Source of the DNA: JAPPHA01 sp965242975
GTDB lineage: Bacteria; Pseudomonadota; Alphaproteobacteria; Rhodobacterales; Rhodobacteraceae
Length of the DNA: 64,000 nucleotides
Assembly: GCA_965242975.1 (NCBI GenBank)
Contig: CBDETS010000007.1
Span: 310,001-374,000, forward strand
Direction of reading: 5' to 3'
The notes under the pieces: generated by a model
Database searches by the model: none
What the model saw: only the letters and a program-made list of their open reading frames with translations
Told to the model about the DNA's origin: nothing
In this document: piece by piece, positions 25,724 to 35,613 of the stretch
Layout: the number at the start of each line of letters is the position of its first letter
How positions within the stretch are numbered: position 1 is the first letter of the stretch
Made by a program: the position numbers and the translations under genes

Positions 25724-27922
25724 TCAGTCCCCTGTTGTCGTGGTGGCGTTGGCCGTGAGGATATACTCGTACAGTCTCAGGATTCGGTCCGGTTCCTCCT
25801 TCCCGAGGTGCGCGCGCGCGGTCGGAGTGAGAAGGAGGGTTCGGCACTTTGTGTCAGCGATCGTGGCGGTCGTCGCGGCACCGGAGTCGAAAGCGCCGAC
25901 AGGTTCGATCACATCGCCGGGAGAGAACTGAAAAATCCGGGTGCCGGAAGGATCGAATTGAGATGCCCGGCCTTCCGTCAACAGTTGGAGACCTTCGCGT
26001 GGCGCGTCGAGCGGGACAATTGCTTCGCCCGGCCGATAGGTCCGGACTTCCGACCACGTCCTGATTTCGTCAACCAGTTTTTCGAACGTTGCCTGTCGAT
26101 CCAAATGGCGTTCAAGGTCATCCACGACGCTGTCCAGCAGCCGGCGGCGCATGTCGTCCTCACGGCGAAGCTCGGACTTCCACTCGCCAATGATTATGTC
26201 CTCGCATCGTTCAAGGGCATGGTCTTCGTCGCTCTCTATCGCCAGTCTTTCGCCTACCTTTGCCGGGAGTTCCGCCCGGAGCGTTGCCTCGAAACGATCC
26301 GATGCCTTGAAAACGACGACTTTCACGCCTTCGGCGTCCGCAGAACGGATGAACCGGACGATCGCGTTTACTGCGGAAAAATCGAATCCGGAGACATTCT
26401 CGAATCCCAAAAGGATGCAGTTCGGCGCAGGATCGATCTTCAGCGATTGCCGAAGCCGGTCCGCCAGCCTGTAGGCGATTCCAAAAAACAGGTAACCGCG
26501 CAGCAGGTAGGCCTGTGCACGGTGGCCTTCGGCCAAAAGTATGGCACGGTCCGGCACGGCGCGTGTCTTCCGGCTCTGCCTGTCGCGCAAGGTGAATCGG
26601 GATTCAACGGCATCGGTCCTGCCCAGGCTGATCACGAAAATCACGCCGGTGACCAGCATTCCGATTCCGATCCCTTCGAGGAACCCGAGGGTAACGATCG
26701 TTGCGAATACGACCACGATGATCAGGTAGTCGCTGAGCACGAGTTTTCGAAAACTCCCGATCAGCCACTCGTCCAACATTTGCAATCCCAGGAAAAGAAG
26801 GACGCCGCCGATCAACGGAACGGGAAAAAGGGTCAGGAGCACATCGCCGACCAGCAGGACCGAACCAAGTGTGACGGCGGTTACGAGGCCCGTCAGTCGC
26901 GTCATGGCGCCGAACACCGTGTTTCGAATGCTGGTCAGCGCGATCAGGCAACCCGGTGGCGCACCGCCAAGTCCGGTAAGAACATTGGCCCAGCCGGCAG
27001 ACCGGAACTCCTTGTTCCAGTCGAGATCACAGTTTGCGGCGAGCTCGATTCCGACGAGATTCATGACCACGCAAATCAGGGTAACAGTCGCCAGAATCAG
27101 GAGGTTCGGAATTTGTCCGGCGACGCCTGACCAGTCGACATACGAAAGATCCGAAAGACCAAACGGTGGCCACAGCCCGCCGTGGGCCGTTCCGGAAAAC
27201 AGGAGACCGGCCTCCCGCGCCTCGTCTCCGGATATTCCCAGGACGGCCAGACCGACATGGTATGCAATGGCAGCGATAGCGAAAGTTGCCGGGAAGATGA
27301 GAAAGCCTTTCACGAGCTTTATCGTGACAAAGAGTCCAAGAGCGAAGCCGATTCCGACGACGATCTGGGCCAAGGCACCTGGCTCGGGAATCGTCGGGAA
27401 GCCGGCTTGCGTCCAGGAAACCCCCAGGAGATCAAGCGCGATCAGGCACGCCAGCCCCCCTGTTCCCGCGATAAATCCTCCCGAAACGGGGTAAGGAATG
27501 AAGCGAAGGAAATTCGCAAGTCGCAAATGTCCGATTCCGAGGAAGCACAGGCCCGTTGCCGCGGTGCCAATCAATGCAACGGTTACAGCTGTCATGAAGA
27601 GTGGCATTCCTTCCAGGTCGATTGTGCCCGCGATGACCACGAGCATCATAACGGTTGGTGCCGGTGCACCCGCCATGGCGCCCGGGAGCCCGCTCGTCAG
27701 CGCGACCACGGCCCCGATGACGCAATAACTGAAAAGAACGATTCCGGCGCCGACCGTAAAGAAAGGCGCCAAGGGACCGGAAAAAATGGCTGCGGCCATG
27801 GATGTGCTGAAGACGAGGATAATCACCGCGGACATCGAGCCGCAAAACAGCGCCGGGATGGCCTTGTTCGAATTCACGTCTTGGCCAAGTTCCCTGGCGA
27901 GCGAGATCAGGGCGGCAGGCAT
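25724..27922 (-). CDS. SulP-family anion transporter with STAS and C-terminal cyclic-nucleotide-binding-like domain
   Basis: 732 residues. Residues 20-435 are the SulP/SLC26 membrane domain (FIPYPVSGGFIAGTGGLACL, GIELAANCDLDWNKEFRSAG). A STAS domain follows at about 460-580 (YLLRGYLFFGIAYRLADRL, CILLGFENVSGFDFSAVNAI) with a serine at the usual phosphorylation position. Residues about 622-720 form a Crp/cNMP-binding-like beta roll (YRPGEAIVPLDAPREGLQLL, FQFSPGDVIEPVGAF). The start ATG overlaps the stop of the TAXI-TRAP permease (TGATG at 27924-27920), so the two are translationally coupled. The anion is not known; sulfate or bicarbonate transport and gating by the C-terminal domain are inference. 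Confidence 0.92.
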   Translation of the reverse strand: MPAALISLARELGQDVNSNKAIPALFCGSMSAVIILVFSTSMAAAIFSGPLAPFFTVGAGIVLFSYCVIGAVVALTSGLPGAMAGAPAPTVMMLVVIAGTIDLEGMPLFMTAVTVALIGTAATGLCFLGIGHLRLANFLRFIPYPVSGGFIAGTGGLACLIALDLLGVSWTQAGFPTIPEPGALAQIVVGIGFALGLFVTIKLVKGFLIFPATFAIAAIAYHVGLAVLGISGDEAREAGLLFSGTAHGGLWPPFGLSDLSYVDWSGVAGQIPNLLILATVTLICVVMNLVGIELAANCDLDWNKEFRSAGWANVLTGLGGAPPGCLIALTSIRNTVFGAMTRLTGLVTAVTLGSVLLVGDVLLTLFPVPLIGGVLLFLGLQMLDEWLIGSFRKLVLSDYLIIVVVFATIVTLGFLEGIGIGMLVTGVIFVISLGRTDAVESRFTLRDRQSRKTRAVPDRAILLAEGHRAQAYLLRGYLFFGIAYRLADRLRQSLKIDPAPNCILLGFENVSGFDFSAVNAIVRFIRSADAEGVKVVVFKASDRFEATLRAELPAKVGERLAIESDEDHALERCEDIIIGEWKSELRREDDMRRRLLDSVVDDLERHLDRQATFEKLVDEIRTWSEVRTYRPGEAIVPLDAPREGLQLLTEGRASQFDPSGTRIFQFSPGDVIEPVGAFDSGAATTATIADTKCRTLLLTPTARAHLGKEEPDRILRLYEYILTANATTTTGD

Positions 27923-29832
27923 CAGCCCCGGGCCTCCCGGTCGGCCCGTTTCGACTTCGATCGCAGGAATGCCGACAGAGGATGCAGCAGCCCGATGGCG
28001 CAAAGGCCCGCACCGGCAGCGGAAATTCCGAAGTTGTCGAGAGGTGGCACGGCTAACAGGATGCCGCCGAGAACCAGGCAGGCTCTCGAAAACACCGTTG
28101 CGAACGTCAGCTTCCGTTGACCCGTGAGCCCGAGGGAAACCGCAGCCAGGCCGGCAAATGTCAGCAAAGAGACAGCCAGGATCTCGAGCGCTTCGCCCCG
28201 CATCAGGAGCTGTGGTCGGAAGACAAAGGCAAAGGGCACCAGGTATTTCGGCATTCCGAGCGCCGCCGCAAGCCAGCCGGTCGTCCAGTAGTTGCTGTGC
28301 GCGATAGAGGCGGCAGCATAGGCGGCAAGAGCCACCGGTGGCGTGATCATGGCGGCGAGGGCCGCATAGAACACGAACAGGTGGGCATCCAGGAGCGCGA
28401 CACCAAGCTCCACGATTGCGTGGCTGATCAGCAACGCCACGAGCACGTATGCAAGGCTGGACGGGATGCCCAGCCCGAGGATGATACACGCGAGAAACGA
28501 GCAGACAAGAAGCAGCGGGAGGTTTCCGGACGACCACTCGATCATCAGCGCGGGAAGTTTGGTTCCCAGCCCGGTCAAAAGCACGGACCCGGCAATGATT
28601 CCGAGTGCGAGGCACGCGATGGCGACGTCGATCAGCTCGCGCCCGCTGTCCAGAAGGGCGTCCAACAGCTTTCGTGGAGTCAGGCGGATGTTCCAGGGAA
28701 GGCTGACAGCGATGCAGGACGCCATGGCGATCATCACGGACGTCTGTAACGGGTTGCGGTTCGCGAGAAGGTAAACCAGGATTCCGAGTGCGCAGAAAAA
28801 GGTGAGAATGCCTGGATGCAACAGGGCCTTCCCGACCGATGGCCTGTCCTTGTCGGTCAAGGTAGGATCCCGTTCGTCAAGGACTTCGGTTCTGGTGATC
28901 CTCAACCAGACTGCCAGGCCGAGGACAAGGAAATAAAGAAGTGCCGGGATGAGGGCGGCCACGATGATATCCGCATAGGCAACGTCAAGCAGGACGATCA
29001 TGAAAAAAACCGCGAATCCCATGACCGGGGGCATGATCTGGCCGCCGCTCGAAGCCGCCGCCTCGATCGCGGCGGCAAGCTCCCGGCGAATTCCCGCGCG
29101 TCGCATGAGCGGAATGGTCATGTTTCCGGAAATGTAAACGTTGCCCATCGTGCTACCCGAGACCGTGCCGACCATCGCGCTCGACAGCACCGCCATGAGC
29201 GGGGGACCGGTACGCCCGCTGCCGAACAGCGCGCGCGACAGCCCGATTACGAAGTCCATCGCACCGACTTGTTGAAGGATTTTGCCGAGTATCAGGAACA
29301 GCGCCATGTACTTCAGGCATGCGCTGAGCGCAAAGCCCAGGATGCCGGCGTCGTTCAGGTACAGAAACGAGATAATCCGCTCGAGACTGAACCCCCGGTG
29401 TCCTCCGAGCCACACGGGGAGATGCTGGCCGAGAAAAAGGTACAGTAGGAATGCGCCGGCGACGACAGCCAATCCGTATCCAAGGCTGGATTTCACGGCA
29501 ACCAGGATCAGGTAGATTCCGATGAATCCGATCGTGATGTCGGTCTGGTTGGGGATTCCCTCACGATAGGGAAGCTCCTGCGCATTCAGGATGATATAGC
29601 CGAAAACGACGACGCCGAGGAGCAGGTGCAGGCAGTCGAACGCCTTTCCGACTGCCGTCGGAGACCGGGTGGGAAAGAAGAACGCCGTAACCACGAGGAG
29701 GGCGAGCACCGCGCGCTCGGGCAACGGCGCACCCGGATACCAATAGTTGTAAATGCCATAGAGAGGGACAGAGAGGAGAAGGGCTTGCCGCACCCACCTT
29801 TGCCCCCGCTCCACGGCAGGCCAGGGCTTCAT
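27922..29832 (-). CDS. TRAP transporter fused permease, TAXI type (4TM/12TM)
   Basis: 636 residues from ATG 29832 (MKPWPAVERGQRWVRQ), matching the fused-permease family (TIGR02123-type) in size. The N-terminal quarter corresponds to DctQ and the rest to DctM, with GSTMGNVYISGNMTIPLM and SGGQIMPPVMGFAVFFM as hallmark loops, and a matching SSLAYVLVALLISHAIVE/ITPPVALAAYAAASIA repeat near the C-terminus. It works with the TAXI binding protein encoded 22 bases upstream, importing a dicarboxylate- or amino-acid-like solute by secondary transport. Followed without a gap by the SulP-STAS gene. Confidence 0.94.
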   Translation of the reverse strand: MKPWPAVERGQRWVRQALLLSVPLYGIYNYWYPGAPLPERAVLALLVVTAFFFPTRSPTAVGKAFDCLHLLLGVVVFGYIILNAQELPYREGIPNQTDITIGFIGIYLILVAVKSSLGYGLAVVAGAFLLYLFLGQHLPVWLGGHRGFSLERIISFLYLNDAGILGFALSACLKYMALFLILGKILQQVGAMDFVIGLSRALFGSGRTGPPLMAVLSSAMVGTVSGSTMGNVYISGNMTIPLMRRAGIRRELAAAIEAAASSGGQIMPPVMGFAVFFMIVLLDVAYADIIVAALIPALLYFLVLGLAVWLRITRTEVLDERDPTLTDKDRPSVGKALLHPGILTFFCALGILVYLLANRNPLQTSVMIAMASCIAVSLPWNIRLTPRKLLDALLDSGRELIDVAIACLALGIIAGSVLLTGLGTKLPALMIEWSSGNLPLLLVCSFLACIILGLGIPSSLAYVLVALLISHAIVELGVALLDAHLFVFYAALAAMITPPVALAAYAAASIAHSNYWTTGWLAAALGMPKYLVPFAFVFRPQLLMRGEALEILAVSLLTFAGLAAVSLGLTGQRKLTFATVFSRACLVLGGILLAVPPLDNFGISAAGAGLCAIGLLHPLSAFLRSKSKRADREARG

Positions 29833-29854
29833 TGACCCGGCCAGTGTCCTTGCG

Positions 29855-30907
29855 TCAGTTCCCCGATTCCGACTTCCAGAGGCCGACCTCTTTCCAGTAC
29901 CGAATCGCGCCCGGATGGTACGGGAAAGGATCGGACGACGATGTAAAGACGTCGGGGTTTTCCACGGCCGCACGTACTGCGGGCAGCAACAGGACGATCT
30001 GTTCGATGTTCTCGTGCAACGTCTTCACGATTTCATACGCCATGTCATCCGGCATGTCGTCGCGTGCCGCCAGTGCCGACATCGTCAGGCTGGGACCGTA
30101 GTTCCGGAAATCCAGATGAGGGAGCGAACCCGGTTCAAAAGCGAAGACCGTAAGTCCGGCCTCTTCCATCGCCTCCTTGTCCGTACGGACCCAAACCGCG
30201 TCGTGGGCACTCGTATATTCTTCGATGATGGCGGCCAGCTTTGTCCCGACCGTCCACGCGAGTGCAGCATCGACCCGCCCTTCCGCGAGGAAACGATACC
30301 GGTCTCCGGAAGACAACGGAACTTCCTCGACATCGTCGACCCACGCGACACCGTTGCTCCTCCAGAATGGCTCGTGCAGGGCCGAGGTTCTGAGGCTCGA
30401 GCCGAGACCGACACGCTTGCCCTTGATGTCGCCAAAGTTCTCGATACCGGCTTCGGGTCGCGCGATAAGATGGCCGATGATGTGAACAAATCCCATCAGG
30501 GTACGAATTTCCTTATAGGGCTCTTCGCCCTCTTCCAGGTTGCGCCCATGCCAGGCATTACGCATGGCCGCGCCGGTGATGCTGACAATTCCGAGGTTGG
30601 CCTCGTCGCGCCGCATGAGACGTGAATTCTCGATGCTCCCACCGGTTACCGCGACTTCGAATCGCCCTTCTGGAAACTTCTCGGAAAAGAGTTGCTGCAT
30701 GGCGGTGCCGAGGATATGCGGCGTCGAACCCGCCGAAGCTGTTCCGACCGTGAATCCTTCTAGCGCACTCGCTGGCGAGAACATTGAGAAGAAAATGGAA
30801 AGTATGCCGGCTGCCACAGGCAATACAGCCCGAGCACTTGATTGCATGCAACCGGCCAAGGCCCGGAAACCTGTGCCTGAATTTTTGTCAAGATTGTATG
30901 TGTCCAT
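29855..30907 (-). CDS. TAXI-family TRAP transporter solute-binding protein
   Basis: 350 residues from ATG 30907, with AAGGAG 8 bases upstream. A long polar N-region precedes a hydrophobic signal segment (AVLPVAAGILSIFFSMFSPASA, about 28-49). The mature protein opens FTVGTASAGSTPHILGTAMQ, the TAXI hallmark, and continues with LGIVSITGAAMRNAWHG and IKGKRVGLGSSLRTSALHEP. It delivers ligand to the fused permease downstream. Upstream sequence is unusually AT-rich (30920-30965), fitting a strong promoter. Confidence 0.93.
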   Translation of the reverse strand: MDTYNLDKNSGTGFRALAGCMQSSARAVLPVAAGILSIFFSMFSPASALEGFTVGTASAGSTPHILGTAMQQLFSEKFPEGRFEVAVTGGSIENSRLMRRDEANLGIVSITGAAMRNAWHGRNLEEGEEPYKEIRTLMGFVHIIGHLIARPEAGIENFGDIKGKRVGLGSSLRTSALHEPFWRSNGVAWVDDVEEVPLSSGDRYRFLAEGRVDAALAWTVGTKLAAIIEEYTSAHDAVWVRTDKEAMEEAGLTVFAFEPGSLPHLDFRNYGPSLTMSALAARDDMPDDMAYEIVKTLHENIEQIVLLLPAVRAAVENPDVFTSSSDPFPYHPGAIRYWKEVGLWKSESGN

Positions 30908-31781
30908 GTTTGTCTCCTTAAATTTTGGGCGTTTTGTAAATCAAAAGTTTATTAAAGTAAAAATGAAAGGCGTCATGTGCACGTGATCGGTCCGGTTTTC
31001 CGGGAGTCGGCGAAGTAGTCGACGACTCGTACAGGATTGCGACCGGATTTGCGAAGAAGAGGCTTGAAAATGCTTACGGAGGTCGGGAAGAACAGCGTCT
31101 GACTCGGGCGGCGGCGTGTCTTCTGCTTGGGTTATTGGCGCACACCCGAGGCACGTGACAAAGTCGACCGCGACACTCCGCCGCAGTGCGGGCGCGCGTT
31201 GCACAAGCCCGGGGCGGACATGACCCCAGCCTGGTCACTCGTAGCCGGGCCGGTGCGAACGCATATTCGGCACGGATCAGGAACGTCTCCCCAGAGAGCC
31301 TACTGCTCGGGGAATTGACGCCAACTGCTTCTGCGCGAATCGCCGTCCCGCCGAGCGGTACCGCCCGGCGTTCAATGGTAAGTTCGCGGTGCCGGCAGCC
31401 GAACCGGGCATGGTGTTGGTGCCGTCTATCGGCCTGGGGTTCACCGACATCCCGTACAAGAAGTACGAATGAAAGGTCGGACACGACAATTGCGTGAGCT
31501 TCAAAGGCACTTTGCTCCAGGCCCCCGCCCAAGCGCACCTCTGCCACGTCATCGCGTCACCGTGGTACGATGCCGCCAATCATGGTAGAAAATGAACCGC
31601 GCCTTCGGATTGGTGAGGAATGGGGAACAGGGTCGGTCTCGGCGTTGTTCTCAGGAATCGATCTCATTGAAAACTCACCCTCTCCTAAACTCGCGGCAAA
31701 TGTGTGACATCACGTTGACGGCGAACGGCGACTTGTGCTCGGCGGAACCCGCCGTCGTACCGGCTTTCTGGTTGAGAAAGG
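30908..31781. other. intergenic region with AT-rich promoter zone and transposase debris
   Basis: 874 bases between the TAXI operon and the EamA permease. The first 60 bases are AT-rich and probably hold the TAXI promoter. A decayed ISNCY-like transposase fragment occupies 31326-31567. The remaining frames on both strands look accidental. Confidence 0.5.
31326..31567 (+). pseudogene. decayed ISNCY-like transposase fragment
   Basis: Frame-1 reading gives a stretch reminiscent of the C-terminal region of ISNCY-type integrase transposases: RPAFNGKFAVPAAEPGM, GLGFTDIPYKKYE, then an in-frame TGA at about 31470, then KVGHDNCVSFKGTLLQ and AHLCHVIAS. The familiar pattern is FN(A/G)RFAVPAAE ... DNCVSFEG-L-LQ-P---RCHF. 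Only about 80 codons remain, with an internal stop and no start, so it is dead. Identification is by memory of the family pattern. Confidence 0.6.
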
Positions 31782-32663
31782 ATGTCCACAGCCTTGACTG
31801 ACCAGGCCAAAGGCGTGTTCCTGACGACAATCGGCGTTCTTGCGGTCGTCCCCGACAGCCTGTTGATCAGGCTGATTGATGCCAACATTCCGGTCATCGC
31901 GTTTTGGCGGTCGTCACTCGCTGGCGTCGTCTTGATCCTGGTCATCGGTTTAAGGCAAAAGAGCAATACGCTTCGCGCCATCTTGCAATTGAGATGGTCG
32001 GGAGCGATTTACACCTTGCTGACGGCGCTCGCGACCTTGCTGTTTGTCGTCGCTGTCGAGACGACGACCGTCGCAAGCACCGTATTCATCGTCAGTACAA
32101 CCCCGGTGTTTTCCGCGATCATGGGACGGTTTGTCCTGCGCGAACCGGTCGGCCAACGGATGATCTGGACGATTGCCTTGTCCATTCTCGGTATCGGGAT
32201 CATAGTCTGGGGGCCGGATGGCGGTCCGTCGGAGGCCGTCGTCGGGGATTTCGCGGCACTTGGAGTCGCATTGTGCCTGTCGGTCAGTTACACGGTTGCA
32301 CGGCGTGCGCGGCGGTTTTCGATGGTTCCGGCCGCAGCGCTTTCACAACTGCTGCTGGCGGTCGTGATGCTGGGGGTGACCAATCCGTTCGTACTGACCG
32401 GAGCAAGCTGGATCTACGCCCTGGTGCTTGGCGGAATGCTGATTCCACTTGGAACCGCCATGCTTGCGACTGGACCCCGCTACATCACGGCCGCGGAAGT
32501 GTCGCTGCTCCTGTTGCTTGAAGCCGCTCTTGCGCCCGTGCTGGTCTGGCTGATTCTCGGAGAGACTCCATCGCCGCATGTCATCGCGGGCGGTACTCTG
32601 TTGCTCGCTGTCCTGGCCGTTTCCAACCTGATCGGACTCAGCTCAAACGGTCGCCCGGGATGA
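31782..32663 (+). CDS. EamA/DMT-family inner-membrane transporter
   Basis: 293 residues with about ten hydrophobic segments in two EamA repeats (about 12-140 and 155-285). The repeat features are the ETTTVASTVFIVSTTPVFSA segment closing repeat 1 and TAAEVSLLLLLEAALAPVLV in repeat 2. DMT proteins usually export amino acids, nucleosides or other metabolites; the substrate is not predictable. The GTTGAGAAAGG before the start is a weak ribosome binding site. It stands alone on the plus strand. Confidence 0.9.
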   Translation: MSTALTDQAKGVFLTTIGVLAVVPDSLLIRLIDANIPVIAFWRSSLAGVVLILVIGLRQKSNTLRAILQLRWSGAIYTLLTALATLLFVVAVETTTVASTVFIVSTTPVFSAIMGRFVLREPVGQRMIWTIALSILGIGIIVWGPDGGPSEAVVGDFAALGVALCLSVSYTVARRARRFSMVPAAALSQLLLAVVMLGVTNPFVLTGASWIYALVLGGMLIPLGTAMLATGPRYITAAEVSLLLLLEAALAPVLVWLILGETPSPHVIAGGTLLLAVLAVSNLIGLSSNGRPG

Positions 32664-32894
32664 GGAAGGCGTGACCAATCGGGATTTGGCCGGAGCGGCC
32701 TCAGTTGAACGTAACCGTGGAGACCCGCGTGCGATTTCGGCTTGTCCCCCACGACCGTTTCGCGTGACTGTCAGTGGCCGACGGTTACAGCCCGATTTTG
32801 GCCCGTTGCGTGGAATTCCAGATTGTGATCTTGGGCTGATACACGCGTGGAGGACATGCCCGATCAACCGAACAAGGCCGATGGAGAACGACCA

Positions 32895-34136
32895 ATGCCA
32901 GACAGTGGAAAAGTCGACGAGGAGTCGGGGAAGTCCCCGAATACCGTTCGAGCGAGAATGCCCGCACTTGAATGGAGCGATCCGTTTCTCGTGGAGCGTG
33001 AACTCGATGGCGAGGAACGGATGTGCTGCGAGACGGCCCGTGCCTATTGTCAGGACCGGCTCCAGCCGCGGGTTCTCCTCGCGAATCGAAACGAGTGTTT
33101 CGATCGGAAGATCGCGACGGAAATGGGCGAACTTGGCTTGCTGGGTCCAACGATTCCGGCCGAATACGGTGGCGCAGGAGTCAACTACGTTTCGTATGGG
33201 TTGATCGCCCGTGAAATCGAAAGGGTCGACAGCGGCTATCGATCGTTCATGTCGGTCCAGTCGTCGCTGGTCATGTTTCCGATCCTCGCCTATGGTTCTG
33301 AAACGCAGCGCACGGCGTACCTTCCCCGGCTAGCCAGGGGCGAATTGGTCGGTTGCTTCGGATTGACCGAGCCGGAACACGGGTCCGATCCCGGAAGCAT
33401 GGTGACGCGGGCTCGAAAGGTTAACGGTGGCTACGTGCTTTCGGGCGAAAAGGCATGGATATCGAACTCGCCGATCGCGGATCTACTTGTCGTCTGGGCC
33501 AAGTCAGATGCCGACAATGACATGATCCGCGGATTCCTTCTGGAACGCGGGCTTCCCGGGCTGTCGACCCCGGCCATCGAAGGCAAGTTCTCGCTCCGAA
33601 CGTCGACAACCGGTTCGATCAGAATGAACGACGTTTTCGTAACCGATGATGCTGTTCTTCCCGGTGCGTCAGGGCTTTCTGGTCCGTTCGGCTGCCTCAA
33701 TCGGGCCCGGTACGGAATCTGTTGGGGAGCCATGGGTGCCGCGGAATTCTGCTGGCACGCGGCGCGGCAATACTCTCTCGACAGAATCCAGTTTTCCAGG
33801 CCGCTGGCGGCAAACCAGCTGGTTCAGAAAAAGCTGGCGGACATGCAGACCGAAATCTCGCTTGCGATGCTGGGGAATCTCCGTTTGGGACGGATGATGG
33901 ACCAGGGCACCGCTCCCGCCGAACTGATCAGCCTCATGAAGCGGAACAACTGTGGCAAAGCGCTCGAAATTGCGCGGACTGCTCGCGACATTCATGGCGC
34001 CAATGGCATTTCCGACGAATACGGTGTTATTCGACACGTGATGAATCTGGAATCGGTCAATACCTACGAAGGAACACATGATATCCACGCGCTCATTCTG
34101 GGACGTGCGCAAACGGGTTTGCAGGCATTCAGTTGA
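32895..34136 (+). CDS. gcdH: glutaryl-CoA dehydrogenase
   Basis: 413 residues from ATG 32895, with GGAG 8 bases upstream; in-frame GTG/ATG starts at 32847 and 32856 have poor spacing. FAD-dependent acyl-CoA dehydrogenase. Conserved blocks are GLLGPTIPAEYGGAGVNYV, GCFGLTEPEHGSDPGSM and ARDIHGANGISDEYGVIRH. The C-terminal VNTYEGTHDIHALILGRAQTG carries the catalytic Glu in a GcdH-type context. It oxidises and decarboxylates glutaryl-CoA to crotonyl-CoA in lysine or tryptophan breakdown. No CoA-transferase partner lies beside it here. The first 40 residues are polar and probably not conserved. Confidence 0.94.
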   Translation: MPDSGKVDEESGKSPNTVRARMPALEWSDPFLVERELDGEERMCCETARAYCQDRLQPRVLLANRNECFDRKIATEMGELGLLGPTIPAEYGGAGVNYVSYGLIAREIERVDSGYRSFMSVQSSLVMFPILAYGSETQRTAYLPRLARGELVGCFGLTEPEHGSDPGSMVTRARKVNGGYVLSGEKAWISNSPIADLLVVWAKSDADNDMIRGFLLERGLPGLSTPAIEGKFSLRTSTTGSIRMNDVFVTDDAVLPGASGLSGPFGCLNRARYGICWGAMGAAEFCWHAARQYSLDRIQFSRPLAANQLVQKKLADMQTEISLAMLGNLRLGRMMDQGTAPAELISLMKRNNCGKALEIARTARDIHGANGISDEYGVIRHVMNLESVNTYEGTHDIHALILGRAQTGLQAFS

Positions 34137-34355
34137 TGGTCCTGCCGATGAACCGGGCTTGCCAAAAAAGCCGTGGTCGTGTCCACGGACCGGAACATCC
34201 GGGCATAGCGGGGAACCGGATGCCGTCCGAATTGGGCGCTCGCTTGGCACTTCCTTGTCCCCGGGTCCTTGAGTTCGTGCGTTAATCCCGCTCACGGCAA
34301 TGCGGTGCGCGCATCCGCCAGAATCGGGATGGTCTCCCGGTTGACGGAGACAGAC

Positions 34356-35123
34356 ATGACGACAGGAAAGACAGCTCTGATTACGGCAGGCGGCAGGGGA
34401 ATCGGGCGCGGAATAGCGGAATGCCTGGCCTCGGACGGGAACCGGATCTGGGTGACGGACATACACAGGGAAGCATTGGATCGGCTTCCGCGCAACTGGA
34501 AGACAACGTGCGTCGATGCGGCCGACCCTGTCGGGATGACCGACCTGTTTACGGAGATCATGGCCGAATGGGGCCGGCTCGACACCCTGTGTTCGAACGC
34601 CGGTGTCGCCGGTCCGACGGCGTGCATCGAAGATACCTCCGTAGAGGAATGGCGCAGGTGTGTTTCGGTCAACCTGGATGGATCGTTCCTCTCGGCGAAG
34701 GGCGCTGCACCGATAATGAAAAACCAGGGTTCGGGGGTAATGATCTTCACGTCCTCCACGGCCGGCATGTTCGGGTATCCGCTGCGTGCACCGTACGCAT
34801 CGGCCAAATGGGGTGTTATCGGCTTGATGAAAACGCTGGCAATGGAATTGGGACCGCACGGGATTCGCGTCAATGCGGTTTGTCCGGGCGCCGTTGAAGG
34901 CGCACGCATGGATCGGGTACTGGAGCGCGAGGCGCGGCTGAAGCAGACAACGGAAGAGTTCATCCGGAAGGGATACGCTGCCGGCAATTCGCTCCGAACC
35001 TGGGTCACCGCGCAAGAGATAGCCGAAGCGGTCAGGTTTCTGGTCAGCGACGCGGCAAGGTCGATCTCGGGCGTCGCGCTGCCGGTCGACGGGCACACGG
35101 AAAACCCTGATCCGAAAGTCTGA
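34356..35123 (+). CDS. short-chain dehydrogenase/reductase (SDR)
   Basis: 255 residues from ATG 34356, with GGAG 7 bases upstream. SDR motifs: TALITAGGRGIGRGIAECLA (the usual TGxxxGIG reads TAGGRGIG, one residue changed), LCSNAGVAGPT in place of NNAG, Ser in MIFTSSTAGMFGYPL, Tyr-x3-Lys in APYASAKWGVIG, and ISGVALPVDGHTENP. Probably NAD-dependent. Substrate unknown; it follows gcdH by 0.2 kb and may or may not be cotranscribed. Confidence 0.9.
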   Translation: MTTGKTALITAGGRGIGRGIAECLASDGNRIWVTDIHREALDRLPRNWKTTCVDAADPVGMTDLFTEIMAEWGRLDTLCSNAGVAGPTACIEDTSVEEWRRCVSVNLDGSFLSAKGAAPIMKNQGSGVMIFTSSTAGMFGYPLRAPYASAKWGVIGLMKTLAMELGPHGIRVNAVCPGAVEGARMDRVLEREARLKQTTEEFIRKGYAAGNSLRTWVTAQEIAEAVRFLVSDAARSISGVALPVDGHTENPDPKV

Positions 35124-35200
35124 CGTCCGGCTGCTTTGTTCGGGGGTGTAGGCAAGGTCACACCGGTAGGAGACTTTTCACGATACGCGGCTACACTCTA

Positions 35201-35220
35201 CATCCGGGCACATCCGGGCA
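35201..35220 (+). repeat. short tandem duplication, 2 x 10 bp
   Basis: CATCCGGGCA occurs twice in direct succession. The core CCGGGCA also makes up the 8-bp tandem repeat at 59249-59272. Both lie in gene-free DNA; function unknown. Confidence 0.8.
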
Positions 35221-35613
35221 CGCCTTCGTTCCCACGATGGCTGCCTGACGTTTACGCCAAAGCGGAACGCATGAAGCCATAGTTGACTCCCCCCAGGCCA
35301 AATTGCGGTGTCGGACTTGCTGAGAAAAGAGCGACGGCCTTCCCGGTCAGGATGAGCAATGATCGAAGATTGTAGGGAGACGAAAGTTCCGCTGAATCCC
35401 GGATGACTTCGGACAATCCCGGACGGGAATCACCGCGATGCAAAGGAAACAAGGGCATCGCGGGGGTGAGGCGGAGGCCGGGCGGAACCGGAAAGTTGCG
35501 TCCGCGCCGAAAAAAAGTTTTGCAAAATGTGAGGAGGCGTCGGCGGAAAACCGCTCGGAAACGGCGGATTTGCGAGGGGTTCAAGGGGCGTTTATGGCCC
35601 GGAAAAATTCCGT

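Noticed and set aside
25550..27130. 526-codon plus-strand frame
   Set aside because: Antisense to the SulP-STAS gene; the sense strand encodes recognised domains in order.
33669..35096. 475-codon minus-strand frame
   Set aside because: Opposite both gcdH and the SDR, spans two real genes and has no protein family features.
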